Below the pieces are notes generated by a model. The model did no database searches and was not told the origin of the DNA. It saw nothing but the letters and a program-made list of their open reading frames with translations. From the NCBI RefSeq assembly GCF_018283455.1, contig NZ_JAAMTH010000001.1, positions 1,903,501 through 1,967,500 of the forward strand: 64,000 bases of DNA, written 5' to 3'. Position numbers and translations under genes: made by a program. The DNA is from Planococcus sp. MSAK28401. GTDB lineage: Bacteria > Bacillota > Bacilli > Bacillales_A > Planococcaceae. Numbering within the stretch: position 1 is the first letter of the stretch; each line of letters opens with the position of its first letter. Shown piece after piece: positions 48,439 through 57,326 of this stretch.

Positions 48439-49549
48439 CTATGAACCAGTCCTTTATACGTTCTTTATCATTGGCCAAGCGACGTTCAACCACTGCTTTT
48501 TCGATATGCAAGGTCCACTCTTTCAGCCAAGGCCCCGCCTTTTTTCCCGTCCATTCCATCAAATCGCGCCCATTGGCCGCAAGCTCCGATTTCGAGTGGA
48601 TCGGCAACGCCTGTTGACGCTCTTTCACCGCTTCTGTTTTATGCGACGCCGCCTGCGCAATCATCAATTGGCGTTCTGTGAAGCTGTAATAAGCCCAATC
48701 GTCCCAAAATGGCAGACGGCTCGCTTCAAGTGCATATTGAAGGTCTTTTTTATCCTGGTTGGAAAAACGGTATTCGCGTATCGCACCAAAAGTCTCGTTA
48801 TTTTGATGCAATAGGTAAAACCAGCCCGACAATGGATCTTTGCCGGCTGTGTAGCGAGACCAATCCAACTCAAATAATCTGCCTGAGGGCAAAAATTCGT
48901 TCAGGCGGGTTTCGATCAAATAACGCATGCTGATGCGTGGGGCTGCAGAAACCATGACTTTGTCCAATTCCGTCTTGATGCGCTCCATCGCGACAGACTG
49001 TATCCTTTCAGCATGCTCAATGATGGCTTTTTTAGTCGCTGGATCGATGTGGAAATTCAGCTGGCCCGAAAATCGGATCGCCCGCAACATGCGCAGCGCA
49101 TCTTCTGCGAAACGCTCTTCTGGAATACCGACCGCACGGATAATGCCTGCACTTAAATCATCTCTGCCGCCGAAAGGGTCGATAATGTCCATCTGTTCCG
49201 TCATCGCCATTGAATTGATGGTGAAATCACGGCGTTTTAAATCTTCATACAATGAATTGACGAATTCCACTTTATCCGGCCTTCGATTATCCGAATAGCC
49301 GCTTTCTGTGCGAAATGTGGTGACTTCGGTTCCCTGTCCCTCGATGAGGATCATGACGGTCCCATGTTCGATCCCAGTGTCAATCGACCGTTCGAATAAG
49401 GCTTTCACTTGCTCAGGGGCTGCGGAAGTCGCTACGTCGATATCATGAGGCACGGTTCCGCGCAAATAATCCCGCACAGCTCCTCCGACCATATAAGCTT
49501 CAAACCCCGCTTCTTTTAAGCGCTCGATGATGTGCTTGGCCTGTTTCAT
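48416..49549 (-). CDS. cca: CCA-adding tRNA nucleotidyltransferase
   Basis: A 377-residue class II CCA enzyme. The head domain has [10 protein letters not shown] and DIDVAT with the two catalytic Asp; the neck has [11 protein letters not shown] and the template-like [21 protein letters not shown] segment. It rebuilds or repairs the 3' CCA of tRNAs. It overlaps bshA by 4 bp (ATGA) and birA by 23 bp within a mgsA-bshA-cca-birA run. Confidence 0.96.
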   Translation of the reverse strand: MKQAKHIIERLKEAGFEAYMVGGAVRDYLRGTVPHDIDVATSAAPEQVKALFERSIDTGIEHGTVMILIEGQGTEVTTFRTESGYSDNRRPDKVEFVNSLYEDLKRRDFTINSMAMTEQMDIIDPFGGRDDLSAGIIRAVGIPEERFAEDALRMLRAIRFSGQLNFHIDPATKKAIIEHAERIQSVAMERIKTELDKVMVSAAPRISMRYLIETRLNEFLPSGRLFELDWSRYTAGKDPLSGWFYLLHQNNETFGAIREYRFSNQDKKDLQYALEASRLPFWDDWAYYSFTERQLMIAQAASHKTEAVKERQQALPIHSKSELAANGRDLMEWTGKKAGPWLKEWTLHIEKAVVERRLANDKERIKDWFIDEYHRHT

Positions 49550-50688
49550 TGCTTATCGGCCTGTTTCAGCAACCGCGCATAAAGCGTTTCGTATTCGGCA
49601 AGAATTTTCTCTGAACTGAAGCGTTTGTTCACGGTTTCTAAAGCCGCCCCCGACATTTTTTCATGGAGCATATCGTCGGTCAATATGCGGATTGCCGCAT
49701 TTGCCGCAGCGTCGATATCGCCGAGTTCCACCAAAAAGCCGTTTTCACCCGGTTCGATGATTTCGGGGATGCCGCCGATTTGCGTACCGATTGCCGGAAC
49801 GCCGCAAGCCATCGCCTCAAGCAAGACCAGGCCGAACGCTTCTTTTTTAGACATCAGCAATTTTACATCGCTCATGCTGTAAAGCTCCGATAAATTGTCA
49901 CGCTTGCCGAGGAACAAGACTTCCTGTTCGATATGGAGGTCTTTCACTTGCTGGTGGATGCGGCTCATTTCTGGACCGTCACCGACTAGCAATAATTTAG
50001 CGCCGATATTTTTTTGTACTTTTGCAAAAGTGGCGACGACATCTTCCACGCGCTTCACCTTGCGGAAATTCGACACATGGATCAATACTTTTTCGTGCGC
50101 TTCAATGCCCAGCTCTTCCTTCAACTTGGCTGAATCGTGCTGATGATATTCCCGTTCGTCGACGAAGTTATGGACGGTTTCGATCTCTTTATCCGGCGCG
50201 ATCATATCGTAGGTTTGCTGTTTCAATGAATCCGACACCGCTGTCACGATATCGGATTTTTCGATACCGTAGCGAATCGCATCTTTCAGTGAACTGTCCG
50301 TGCCGAGTACGGTAATATCAGTGCCGTGCAAAGTCGTGACGATGCCGATGTCGGATCCGGCCATATCACGTCCCAATATCGCACAGACGGCATGAGGGAT
50401 AGCGTAATGCACATGCAAAAGGTCCAATTCCTCGTTTTTGATCACTTCCGCAATCTTGGTTGCCAGCGCGATGTCATACGGTGCATATTGAAACACTGAA
50501 TAGCTGTTGACATCCACTTGGTGGCTGAATATATTCGCATACAGGCGGTTCAGCCGGAACGGCGTACTTGAGGTGATGAAATGGATTTCATGGCCTTTTT
50601 CAGCCAGCATTTTCCCCAGTTCTGTCGCCACTACGCCAGATCCGCCGACTGTCGGGTAACATGTAATTCCGATCTTCATTTTTCGCAA
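49546..50688 (-). CDS. bshA: N-acetyl-alpha-D-glucosaminyl L-malate synthase BshA
   Basis: A 380-residue GT-B glycosyltransferase of family GT4 that makes the first intermediate of bacillithiol from UDP-GlcNAc and malate. Family segments are [25 protein letters not shown]-like [20 protein letters not shown] and [15 protein letters not shown]. It starts at TTG 50688, five bases after GGAGGAG, which itself overlaps the mgsA stop. BshA of B. subtilis begins with the same MRK-KIG. The deacetylase gene bshB1 that normally lies between mgsA and bshA is missing here. Confidence 0.95.
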   Translation of the reverse strand: MRKMKIGITCYPTVGGSGVVATELGKMLAEKGHEIHFITSSTPFRLNRLYANIFSHQVDVNSYSVFQYAPYDIALATKIAEVIKNEELDLLHVHYAIPHAVCAILGRDMAGSDIGIVTTLHGTDITVLGTDSSLKDAIRYGIEKSDIVTAVSDSLKQQTYDMIAPDKEIETVHNFVDEREYHQHDSAKLKEELGIEAHEKVLIHVSNFRKVKRVEDVVATFAKVQKNIGAKLLLVGDGPEMSRIHQQVKDLHIEQEVLFLGKRDNLSELYSMSDVKLLMSKKEAFGLVLLEAMACGVPAIGTQIGGIPEIIEPGENGFLVELGDIDAAANAAIRILTDDMLHEKMSGAALETVNKRFSSEKILAEYETLYARLLKQADKQ

Positions 50689-50699
50689 AATTTCTCCTC

Positions 50700-51104
50700 C
50701 TATTTCCGGCGGTCGCTAAGGAGCCGCCAATCGACCAATCCGTTTTCCAAGCCTTTCAGGAGGACTTCAGCTGTTCCCATATTGGTCGCAAGCGGGATTT
50801 GGTATACATCACAGAGACGTATCAAAGCCGTGACATCCGGCTCGTGCGGCTGGGCTGTCAACGGATCGCGGAAAAAGATAATCATATCCATTTCATTCTG
50901 GGCAATCATCGCCCCGATCTGCTGGTCACCGCCAAGCGGCCCGGATTGAAAACGATGGACCGCCAATCCTGTCCCTTCAACTAACCGGGAACCGGTCGTT
51001 CCTGTTGCGTACAACTGATGCTTCGCCAAGATAGGCTTATAAGCTAGTGCAAATTGTATCAAGTCATCTTTTTTCCGATCGTGCGCAACCAATGCGATAT
51101 TCAT
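50700..51104 (-). CDS. mgsA: Methylglyoxal synthase
   Basis: A 134-residue lyase that turns dihydroxyacetone phosphate into methylglyoxal and phosphate. Signature segments are [10 protein letters not shown] (His/Asp near residues 8-9), ATGTTGSRL (phosphate binding), [14 protein letters not shown] with the catalytic Asp, and [15 protein letters not shown]. Cytoplasmic homohexamer by family precedent. It lies 18 bp after dapB; its TAG is part of the next gene's ribosome site. Confidence 0.97.
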   Translation of the reverse strand: MNIALVAHDRKKDDLIQFALAYKPILAKHQLYATGTTGSRLVEGTGLAVHRFQSGPLGGDQQIGAMIAQNEMDMIIFFRDPLTAQPHEPDVTALIRLCDVYQIPLATNMGTAEVLLKGLENGLVDWRLLSDRRK

Positions 51105-51122
51105 CCAATCGCCTCCATTATT

Positions 51123-51926
51123 TTAGCCAATGATGTGTTCCAGGCCATAAATTAATTCCTTGCGCTCTATCACTTCGCGAATCGACAAACTAACGCCTGA
51201 CATGAAGGAACCACGGTTGAACGAATCGTGGCGCAATGTTAAAAGCTGGCCTTCTCCGCCAAGGAGCACTTGCTGATGGGCAACTAAGCCCGGCAGCCGG
51301 ACGCTGTGAATGCGCATACCTTCGTAGTCTGCGCCGCGAGCGCCTTGCAAAGTTTCCTTCTCATCTACATGGCCTTGCTGGTGTACCGGCCGCGTTTCGC
51401 TCATCATATGCGCCGTCTTCATGGCAGTGCCTGACGGGGCATCCAGTTTTTGGTCATGATGCATTTCGATAATTTCCACATCCGGCAAATATTTTGCCGC
51501 CTGTTCTGCAAACTTCATCATCAACACTGCCCCCACTGCAAAATTCGGCGCGATAATGCAGCCAAGCTCTGAGGTTTTGGCGAGTTCTGTTAATTCTTCC
51601 AACTCCTCAGTGGAAAATCCCGTTGTCCCGACGACCGGGCGAATGCCGAGCTGCAGTGCTTGTTTGGTATGCGCATAGACGTGCTCAGGCGTCGTCAAGT
51701 CGACGAGGACATCCGGTTCATGCTGGCCGTGAAGCGCTTCGAGATCGGTAAAGACCGGTACTTGAAAACTTTCAGGAAACATGCCCGTCTCGGCTAATGT
51801 CGCGCCAATGTCTTTATAGTCCAATGCTGCCACCAATTCCATATCGGCATTTTCCATTACAGTATGTACAGCTTCTTTGCCCATTTTCCCGCGGGCTCCA
51901 GCAATCGCTACTTTTATCGTCATCAT
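51123..51926 (-). CDS. dapB: 4-hydroxy-tetrahydrodipicolinate reductase
   Basis: A 267-residue reductase of lysine and diaminopimelate synthesis. It has the dinucleotide loop GARGKMG near residue 11, VVGTTGFS, APNFAVGAVLM, and EMHHDQKLDAPSGTAM with the catalytic His and Lys. Its product feeds meso-DAP or lysine for peptidoglycan. Two ATG codons stand in tandem after AAAGGAAG. The gene overlaps ypjD by 4 bp. Confidence 0.97.
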   Translation of the reverse strand: MMTIKVAIAGARGKMGKEAVHTVMENADMELVAALDYKDIGATLAETGMFPESFQVPVFTDLEALHGQHEPDVLVDLTTPEHVYAHTKQALQLGIRPVVGTTGFSTEELEELTELAKTSELGCIIAPNFAVGAVLMMKFAEQAAKYLPDVEIIEMHHDQKLDAPSGTAMKTAHMMSETRPVHQQGHVDEKETLQGARGADYEGMRIHSVRLPGLVAHQQVLLGGEGQLLTLRHDSFNRGSFMSGVSLSIREVIERKELIYGLEHIIG

Positions 51927-52264
51927 TGTTCTTCCTTTCTCGTCCAGCGGTCTTTATCACGGGTCCGGAATTTTTCCATGACCCCATCATGGGCTTCCTG
52001 CAAATCGATATTCATGGAGTTGGCCATGCAGATCAAGACGAAGAGCACGTCGCCCATTTCCTCTTCGATCAGCTTTTCGGCTTCTGACTCTTTTTTCTTT
52101 TTCGGCCCGTACACATGATTGACTTCGCGTGCCAGTTCCCCGAGTTCTTCAGTCATCCGCGCAAGCATCTCCATCGGCGCAAAATACCCTTCTTTAAACT
52201 GCCCGATGTGGCGGTCCACTTCTTGCTGTAATTGCCTCATGCTTTTATCTGCGTTCACTATCAT
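51923..52264 (-). CDS. ypjD: MazG-like nucleotide pyrophosphohydrolase YpjD
   Basis: A 113-residue MazG-type domain. The metal-binding pattern is E-x-x-E in RMTEELGELAREVNH and E-x-x-D in IEEEMGDVLFVLICMAN. It should hydrolyse (d)NTPs to monophosphates; RDKDRWTRKEE is the family C-terminus. I chose ATG 52264 with GGGAG upstream and a length near B. subtilis YpjD (111). It is first in the ypjD-dapB-mgsA-bshA-cca-birA run, which ends at a divergent plus-strand gene. Confidence 0.92.
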   Translation of the reverse strand: MIVNADKSMRQLQQEVDRHIGQFKEGYFAPMEMLARMTEELGELAREVNHVYGPKKKKESEAEKLIEEEMGDVLFVLICMANSMNIDLQEAHDGVMEKFRTRDKDRWTRKEEQ

Positions 52265-52366
52265 CACACTCCCATTCAATCGTAAAGAAAACAGGGGGTG
52301 TTGTCAAAAACGGCAGCATGGCAGATAATACAGAAGTTGATGACAAAAAAGGGAGGCTGCTTTTTT

Positions 52367-53230
52367 ATGAAAGATCTTCAGTTGAAAAACATCTTTTTCA
52401 TCCTGCTCGGCTCAGCTATCTATAGTTTCGGCTTTGTTCATTTTAATATCCAAAATGAGCTAGGGGAAGGCGGCTTCGCCGGGATTACGCTGATTTTGTA
52501 TTTCCTATGGAACTGGGATCCGGCTTTAATGAACCTGCTATTGAACATCCCCTTATTCTTTATCGGCTGGAAACTGCTTGGGCGCAAGGTATTTCTTTAT
52601 ACGATCATCGGCACGGTCGCTGTTTCTGTCTTCTTGAAAATCTTCCTTGTCTACGAAGTCCAAATTCCGTTGCGAGATGATTTATTTCTTGCCGCTTTGT
52701 TTGCCGGTGTCTTTGTCGGGATGGGGCTCGGCATTATTTTCCGCTACGGTGGGACGACCGGCGGGGTTGACATTATCGCCAGGCTCGTCCAGAAATATTT
52801 CGGCTGGAGCATGGGCAAGACAATGTTTCTATTCGATGCATTGGTCATCATGCTGTCGTGGTTGACGTTCCTCGATTACCGCTCCATGATGTATACGCTC
52901 GTCGCAGTATTCGTCGGTGCCCGTGTCATCGACTTCGTCCAAGAAGGGGCTTACTCTGGACGCGGCGCATTGATCATCTCTAATTCACAAGAAGAAATTG
53001 CGAGCCGCATCGCCATTGAAATGGATCGCGGCATCACCATTCTCCGTGGCTATGGCCATTTCACCAAAGAAGAGCGCGAAGTGTTGTATTGCGTCGTTGC
53101 CCGCAATGAGCTTGTGCGGCTGAAAAACATCGTCAATTCCGTCGATCCCCACGCTTTCGTCTCGTTGATCGAAGTGCATGACGTGATGGGTGAAGGGTTT
53201 ACGCTCGACGAACAGAAACAGCCTCTTTGA
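52367..53230 (+). CDS. ypjC: YitT family membrane protein with DUF2179 domain
   Basis: A 287-residue membrane protein: five or six hydrophobic helices in the first 190 residues (YitT_membrane, including GGFAGITLIL and YGGTTGGVDIIARL) followed by a soluble DUF2179 domain (about 200-285, GALIISNSQEEIASRI, GITILRGYGHFTKEEREVL). Function is not established; the C-terminal domain may bind a ligand. I use ATG 52367, ten bases after AGGGAGG. In B. subtilis ypjC lies near ypjD; here it is on the opposite strand from its neighbours. Confidence 0.85.
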   Translation: MKDLQLKNIFFILLGSAIYSFGFVHFNIQNELGEGGFAGITLILYFLWNWDPALMNLLLNIPLFFIGWKLLGRKVFLYTIIGTVAVSVFLKIFLVYEVQIPLRDDLFLAALFAGVFVGMGLGIIFRYGGTTGGVDIIARLVQKYFGWSMGKTMFLFDALVIMLSWLTFLDYRSMMYTLVAVFVGARVIDFVQEGAYSGRGALIISNSQEEIASRIAIEMDRGITILRGYGHFTKEEREVLYCVVARNELVRLKNIVNSVDPHAFVSLIEVHDVMGEGFTLDEQKQPL

Positions 53231-53253
53231 TGCGATTATGCCAAATAAAAAAA

Positions 53254-53287
53254 GGGCGGGAAAAGCAAATGCTTTTCCCGCCCGTTT
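53254..53287. terminator. Bidirectional terminator
   Basis: A 13-bp perfect stem GGGCGGGAAAAGC / GCTTTTCCCGCCC with a 4-base loop. The minus-strand reading is followed by TTTTTTTATTT, and the plus reading by GTTTCGTTTT. Confidence 0.92.
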
Positions 53288-53294
53288 CGTTTTA

Positions 53295-53978
53295 TTATGA
53301 ACGATCCATGCTTGTGTAGATCAAGATCAGACGAGCAAGTTCGATCACTGCAACTGCAGTAGCTGCTACATAAGTCATCGCTGCTGCGTTCAATACTTTT
53401 TTCGCATGCCGCTCTTCATCGTTACGGATGACGTTATGAGACAACAGCTGGTCCATCGCGCGGTTCGAAGCGTTAAACTCGACCGGTAAAGTGACCAATT
53501 GGAACAACACACCGACTGCTAGAAGCGCGATACCGATCAACAATGCGCCGCTCATCTGTGCAAATATGCCGATCATGATGAATACCCAGGACATATTGGA
53601 AGAAATATTGACCATCGGCACAAGGCGGTGGCGGAAGCGCAGGAATGAATAATCCGTTGCATCCTGAATCGCGTGCCCTACTTCGTGCGCTGCGACAGCA
53701 GTACCAGCAACCGATGGCTCATGGTAGTTATGGCTGCTAAGCGCGACTGTTTTGGTCATCGGGTTGTAGTGGTCGCTAAGCATGCCGCGGCTTTCAACGA
53801 CTTTGACATTACTCAAGCCATTTTGGTCAAGAATAATGCGAGCCACTTCGGCCCCTGTATGACCGGAAGTCGACCGGACTTTAGAATATTTCTTATACGT
53901 GCTTTTCAATTTCATTTGAGCCCAAATCGGCACAATTAACAAGACGATAAAATAAATTATATAGCCGCTCAATCCCAT
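53295..53978 (-). CDS. YugP-like membrane zinc metallopeptidase
   Basis: A 227-residue membrane protein of the neutral zinc metallopeptidase group (PF04298, YugP in B. subtilis). HEVGH is at residues 98-102 after a GTAVAAHEVGHAIQDA segment; NPMTKTVALS and the third-ligand region NRAMDQLL follow the family. Hydrophobic helices are at about 5-22, 118-155 and 200-220. I use ATG 53978 twelve bases after AGAGAGG, since an in-frame TTG at 53990 would touch that site. Substrate unknown. It is inserted between ypjA and ypjC, where B. subtilis has ypjB. Confidence 0.87.
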   Translation of the reverse strand: MGLSGYIIYFIVLLIVPIWAQMKLKSTYKKYSKVRSTSGHTGAEVARIILDQNGLSNVKVVESRGMLSDHYNPMTKTVALSSHNYHEPSVAGTAVAAHEVGHAIQDATDYSFLRFRHRLVPMVNISSNMSWVFIMIGIFAQMSGALLIGIALLAVGVLFQLVTLPVEFNASNRAMDQLLSHNVIRNDEERHAKKVLNAAAMTYVAATAVAVIELARLILIYTSMDRS

Positions 53979-54041
53979 TTTATTGATCAACCTCTCTTTG
54001 TGTTTCTATATGTCTATTTTACTTGTTTTTCTGACTTTCGG

Positions 54042-54650
54042 TCAACTGATACGCCGCGGTTCCAGGTGGCGGTTCTGTGACGCTGTGAACCAGGCGAACG
54101 CGATGCAGGCAATTGACAGCCAGAACGTGAAATAACCGATTTGTGCGCTAAATTCGCTCAAGCTCGAGTAAATCGGCATCTGCCCAAACACATAATCGAT
54201 GACATCGTTATGTAAAGTCCAAATAGCAGTAAGTGCAACAGATATATAGCCAAATCGGTAATGTTCAAAATAAAGCACAGCTTGCAGCGCCATGGCGAAA
54301 TGGGAAGCGACGAGCATCCAGCCAAGCCAGCCGATCGACCCGGTTTGCAACAGTGTCAATAAATTCATGACAACCGCCCATAAGCCATACTTGATCAACG
54401 TGACAAAAGCGAGCGCTTCAATCAGCGGGCTGTGCTTGCCGATGATCCATAGGCCCAGCACTATCGTGAAAAACAGGCTGGCCGTTGGGCTGTCCGGCAC
54501 AAAGATAAGGAAAATCGGTTCGGTGATGCGCAATTGCCAGCCGTACCAAATGTAACCGTAAATCGTGCCTCCTAAATTAACAAAGAACAGCAATATTAAA
54601 AAGGGCCGGAACATCAGCCAAGCAGAAATTTTTGCTGTGAATTCTACCAT
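54042..54650 (-). CDS. ypjA: YpjA family membrane protein (DUF1405)
   Basis: A 202-residue protein with about six hydrophobic helices and few charged residues. It has the DUF1405 conserved segments GTIYGYIWYGWQL, FVPDSPTASLFF and HNDVIDY. The position just downstream of qcrC matches B. subtilis. Function unknown; close linkage to the bc complex suggests a respiratory or membrane-complex role, but this is context only. A terminator separates it from qcrC. Confidence 0.88.
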   Translation of the reverse strand: MVEFTAKISAWLMFRPFLILLFFVNLGGTIYGYIWYGWQLRITEPIFLIFVPDSPTASLFFTIVLGLWIIGKHSPLIEALAFVTLIKYGLWAVVMNLLTLLQTGSIGWLGWMLVASHFAMALQAVLYFEHYRFGYISVALTAIWTLHNDVIDYVFGQMPIYSSLSEFSAQIGYFTFWLSIACIAFAWFTASQNRHLEPRRIS

Positions 54651-54674
54651 CCAACCTTCCTTTCTTGTGCAGAA

Positions 54675-54702
54675 AAAAAGAGCCGGTTTCCCGGCTCTTT
54701 TT
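54675..54702 (-). terminator. Terminator of qcrABC
   Basis: A 12-bp perfect stem AAAAAGAGCCGG / CCGGCTCTTTTT with a 4-base loop and TTTTTTTCTG on the minus strand, 8 bp past the qcrC stop. Confidence 0.93.
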
Positions 54703-54710
54703 CTGTAAGT

Positions 54711-55493
54711 TTATTCAGCTTCAAGTCCAGCAATGAACTCTGTCATGACTTGAAGGTCTTCGTCGGTTCCGTCCCAAGAAGGCGGCATGGATTGCACTCC
54801 ACCTTCTTCGATACCATTCACGGCAATTTCAGCGATTTCTTCTGCTGACAAGCCAGTTCCGATTAAGCTCGGTCCGACTGCCCCTTCCAAGTTATCGCCG
54901 TGGCAACTGATACAAGCCGCTGCTGAATAGATTTCGTATCCAGGATCCGCTGTATCGATTTCCACTTCTTCCGTGATCTCCCCTTGGCGAGCCGCTGCTT
55001 CCCAGTCATGGTTAGCTACTGATTCCCAAGTCAGGAAAACGATGGACGCGATTGCCAAAAGCATGAAGCCAGTCGGCAATGGGCGTTTCGATGGACGGCG
55101 TTCCGGTCCCCGGTCAAGGAACGGTGCAAGCATCAAAGCACCGAACGCCAAGCCCGGGATGATGATTGCGCCGATAACGTTGAACGGTCCGGACGCGAAT
55201 TCATATTTCAATAATTGATATAAGAACAAGAAATACCAGTCTGGCAATGGAATATATGCTGTGTCTGTCGGATCAGCCTGGCCTTCAAGAGGCGAAGGGT
55301 GGGCGACAGTCAAGAGCAAATACCCAATTAGGAAGACAGAACCGATCATCCATTCTTTTAGAAGGAAGTTCGGCCAAAAGGCTTCTGTTTTGCCAGGATA
55401 TTCGGAGTAATCTTTCGGGATATTCGGTTTCCGAAACTCTTTGCTCGGAACACGTGAATCCCCTACAAATTTCATCCCTTTTCCGCGATGCAT
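54711..55493 (-). CDS. qcrC: Menaquinol:cytochrome c reductase, cytochrome b/c subunit
   Basis: A 260-residue fusion of subunit IV and a cytochrome c domain. The N-terminal part has three helices of the b6f subunit IV type (PDWYFLFLYQLLKYE); the C-terminal part has one heme c motif CISCH (in AACISCHGDNLEGAVGPSLIG) and a Met ligand candidate in QSMPPSW. It is part of the bc complex of the aerobic chain, in the membrane with the heme c outside. AAGGAGGGG precedes the ATG. Third gene of qcrABC. Confidence 0.96.
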   Translation of the reverse strand: MHRGKGMKFVGDSRVPSKEFRKPNIPKDYSEYPGKTEAFWPNFLLKEWMIGSVFLIGYLLLTVAHPSPLEGQADPTDTAYIPLPDWYFLFLYQLLKYEFASGPFNVIGAIIIPGLAFGALMLAPFLDRGPERRPSKRPLPTGFMLLAIASIVFLTWESVANHDWEAAARQGEITEEVEIDTADPGYEIYSAAACISCHGDNLEGAVGPSLIGTGLSAEEIAEIAVNGIEEGGVQSMPPSWDGTDEDLQVMTEFIAGLEAE

Positions 55494-55529
55494 AGTGTCC
55501 CCTCCTTAAAATCCTTGGTCAAGGATGAA

Positions 55530-56204
55530 TTACAATGGTCCTGAAATACCTTGTCTTCTGATCATGATAAAGTGTGCTGCGAGCAACCCAAGCAAAGCAG
55601 CAGGCAAGAAGAAGACGTGAATCGCGAAGAAGCGAGTCAAAGTTTGTGCGCCGAGAATCGTTGAATCCCCTGCAAGCAAAATTTTGATCGTATCGCCGAT
55701 CACCGGTACAGAAGCTGCAATTTCAATCCCAACTTTTGTTGCGAACAATGCTTTCATATCCCATGGAAGCAAATAACCTGTGAAAGATAGACCGAGGATT
55801 ACGCCGAACAGCAATACGCCGACGACCCAGTTCAATTCACGAGGTTTTTTATATGACCCTGTGAAGAATACACGCAGCGTATGAAGGAAAATCATAACTA
55901 CTACTAAAGAAGCTCCCCAGTGGTGCATCCCACGCACGATTTCCCCAAAAGCGACTTCATTCTGGAGATAATAAACCGACTGCCAAGCATTTTCAATATC
56001 CGGCACGTAATACATGGTAAGGAACATGCCAGATAGGATCTGGATGACTGTAATAAAGAATGTCAGTCCTCCGAAACAATAAACAAATGCTGAAAAGTGG
56101 TGTGCGGGGTTAACGTGTTCCGGTACTTCATGGTCTGCAATATCGCGCCAGATCGGCGTGATGTCCAATCGCTCATCTACCCAATCATATAACTTGTTTA
56201 GCAC
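55530..56204 (-). CDS. qcrB: Menaquinol:cytochrome c reductase, cytochrome b subunit
   Basis: A 224-residue cytochrome b6-type subunit with four transmembrane helices. Heme ligands are in GMHHWGASLVVVMIFLHTLRV and in the HVFFLPAALLGLLAAHF helix; FTGYLLPWDMKA is the quinol-site segment. A Cys for the b6-type covalent heme is present in FVYCFGGL, not at the usual helix A site, so I do not claim it. It starts at GTG 56204 with AGGGGGT upstream. Confidence 0.96.
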   Translation of the reverse strand: MLNKLYDWVDERLDITPIWRDIADHEVPEHVNPAHHFSAFVYCFGGLTFFITVIQILSGMFLTMYYVPDIENAWQSVYYLQNEVAFGEIVRGMHHWGASLVVVMIFLHTLRVFFTGSYKKPRELNWVVGVLLFGVILGLSFTGYLLPWDMKALFATKVGIEIAASVPVIGDTIKILLAGDSTILGAQTLTRFFAIHVFFLPAALLGLLAAHFIMIRRQGISGPL

Positions 56205-56225
56205 TGGTGTCGTACCCCCTAACTA

Positions 56226-56729
56226 TTAAACTAAAGTGTTTTCTCTTACTGCTCCGATGGCAACAAAACCATCTTGTTCTTCAACTTGATACTCATCAAG
56301 AGGTCCGAGCGGCGGTGTACCTGCGATGTTCTGGCCATTCTTCTCATAGCGGCCAGCGTGGCAAGGGCAGAAGAACTGTGTCGGGTTTTCTGGATCCCCG
56401 CCCCAGTTGACTGTGCATCCCAAGTGTTTGCAGACAGGTGAAAGTGCGATTAGTTTATCGCCTTCCTTGTACACCCATGCAGAATTCGTGACTTCAGATG
56501 TATACCATGCATCTACTTGTTCGTAGGTAAAGTCGACGCGTACTGGTTCTTCTGTAATGTCGGCTACTGCTTTGTCAGTCAAAACATAATCTCCAGCGTC
56601 GTGTTGCTGTAGAATTGGGTCGACTGCAAAACGCACCATCGGCATTAACATACCTGCTGCCATGAAACCACCCACACCTGTAAGTGTGTAACCTAAAAAT
56701 TGGCGTCGTGATACACGATTATTACTCAT
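56226..56729 (-). CDS. qcrA: Menaquinol:cytochrome c reductase, Rieske iron-sulfur subunit
   Basis: A 167-residue Rieske protein, the same length as B. subtilis QcrA. The 2Fe-2S ligands are in CKHLGCTVNW and FFCPCHAGRY. The N-terminus (RVSRRQFLGYTLTGVGGFMAAG) is a twin-arginine signal anchor, so the cluster domain is exported folded by Tat. I use ATG 56729, six bases after GAGGGGGG; the open frame to 56777 has no site. First gene of qcrABC, with a promoter at 56804-56832. Confidence 0.96.
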   Translation of the reverse strand: MSNNRVSRRQFLGYTLTGVGGFMAAGMLMPMVRFAVDPILQQHDAGDYVLTDKAVADITEEPVRVDFTYEQVDAWYTSEVTNSAWVYKEGDKLIALSPVCKHLGCTVNWGGDPENPTQFFCPCHAGRYEKNGQNIAGTPPLGPLDEYQVEEQDGFVAIGAVRENTLV

Positions 56730-56803
56730 TCTTTTCCCCCCTCTAACATTCAAGGTCAGTCCATTGGACATAGTCATTCAAATATAATTACTAGGACAAC
56801 CTA

Positions 56804-56832
56804 ATGATATATCAATCAAAACTTAAGGTCAA
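56804..56832 (-). promoter_or_regulatory. Promoter of qcrABC
   Basis: Minus strand TTGACC (56827-56832) and TATCAT (56804-56809) with 17-bp spacing, five of six consensus in each box, giving a leader of about 70 nt. A short palindrome GTCCATTGGAC (56759-56769) lies in this leader. Confidence 0.75.
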
Positions 56833-56869
56833 TATTGCATTCAGTCTATTGGAACAGTTTGTGAACATT

Positions 56870-57322
56870 TCATGAATGATGTGTCCATTCTTTGGTGAAC
56901 AGCGGCAGCACTTGCCGCAGCTGGTCTTCCATGACGGATTTCTTGAAAGATTGGTCCATATCCCCAGTCGGAATCGCCGGCAGCCATAGTACATTGTCCA
57001 GTTCTTCGACAGCTCGCCATTTCGAGTCAGTCGTCAGGTAGAAAATATGCTTGAACCCTGTTTCCGACAGCTCTTTCTTCAATTGTTCGCCGAGCTCTGT
57101 CCGGTCTGCCGCGCGGACATAAGAAATAGGCGGAAGCAAAAGTATCCGCCCTTTGAATTGCTTTTCCAATATAACAGTCAAGGACTGCAAATATTCAGAA
57201 GCCCCTGCGCTTGCTTTCATGCCTGAAGCGCTCAAGTCCAATTCGATCAGCGGCACGACCGCGGTATCGACGTAATCTTTTTGATTTACATATAAATCGA
57301 TGTCTTTGCTGTTGAAATGCAT
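56870..57322 (-). CDS. ypiF: YpiF family protein (DUF2487)
   Basis: A 150-residue cytoplasmic protein of the DUF2487 family, similar in length to B. subtilis YpiF (148), immediately before qcrABC as there. Conserved-looking blocks are SKDIDLYVNQKDYVDTAVVPL and ILLLPPISY. Function unknown. ATG 57322 is chosen; a GTG at 57334 would sit directly on GGAG in the end of ypiB. Confidence 0.87.
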   Translation of the reverse strand: MHFNSKDIDLYVNQKDYVDTAVVPLIELDLSASGMKASAGASEYLQSLTVILEKQFKGRILLLPPISYVRAADRTELGEQLKKELSETGFKHIFYLTTDSKWRAVEELDNVLWLPAIPTGDMDQSFKKSVMEDQLRQVLPLFTKEWTHHS

Positions 57323-57326
57323 GTAT

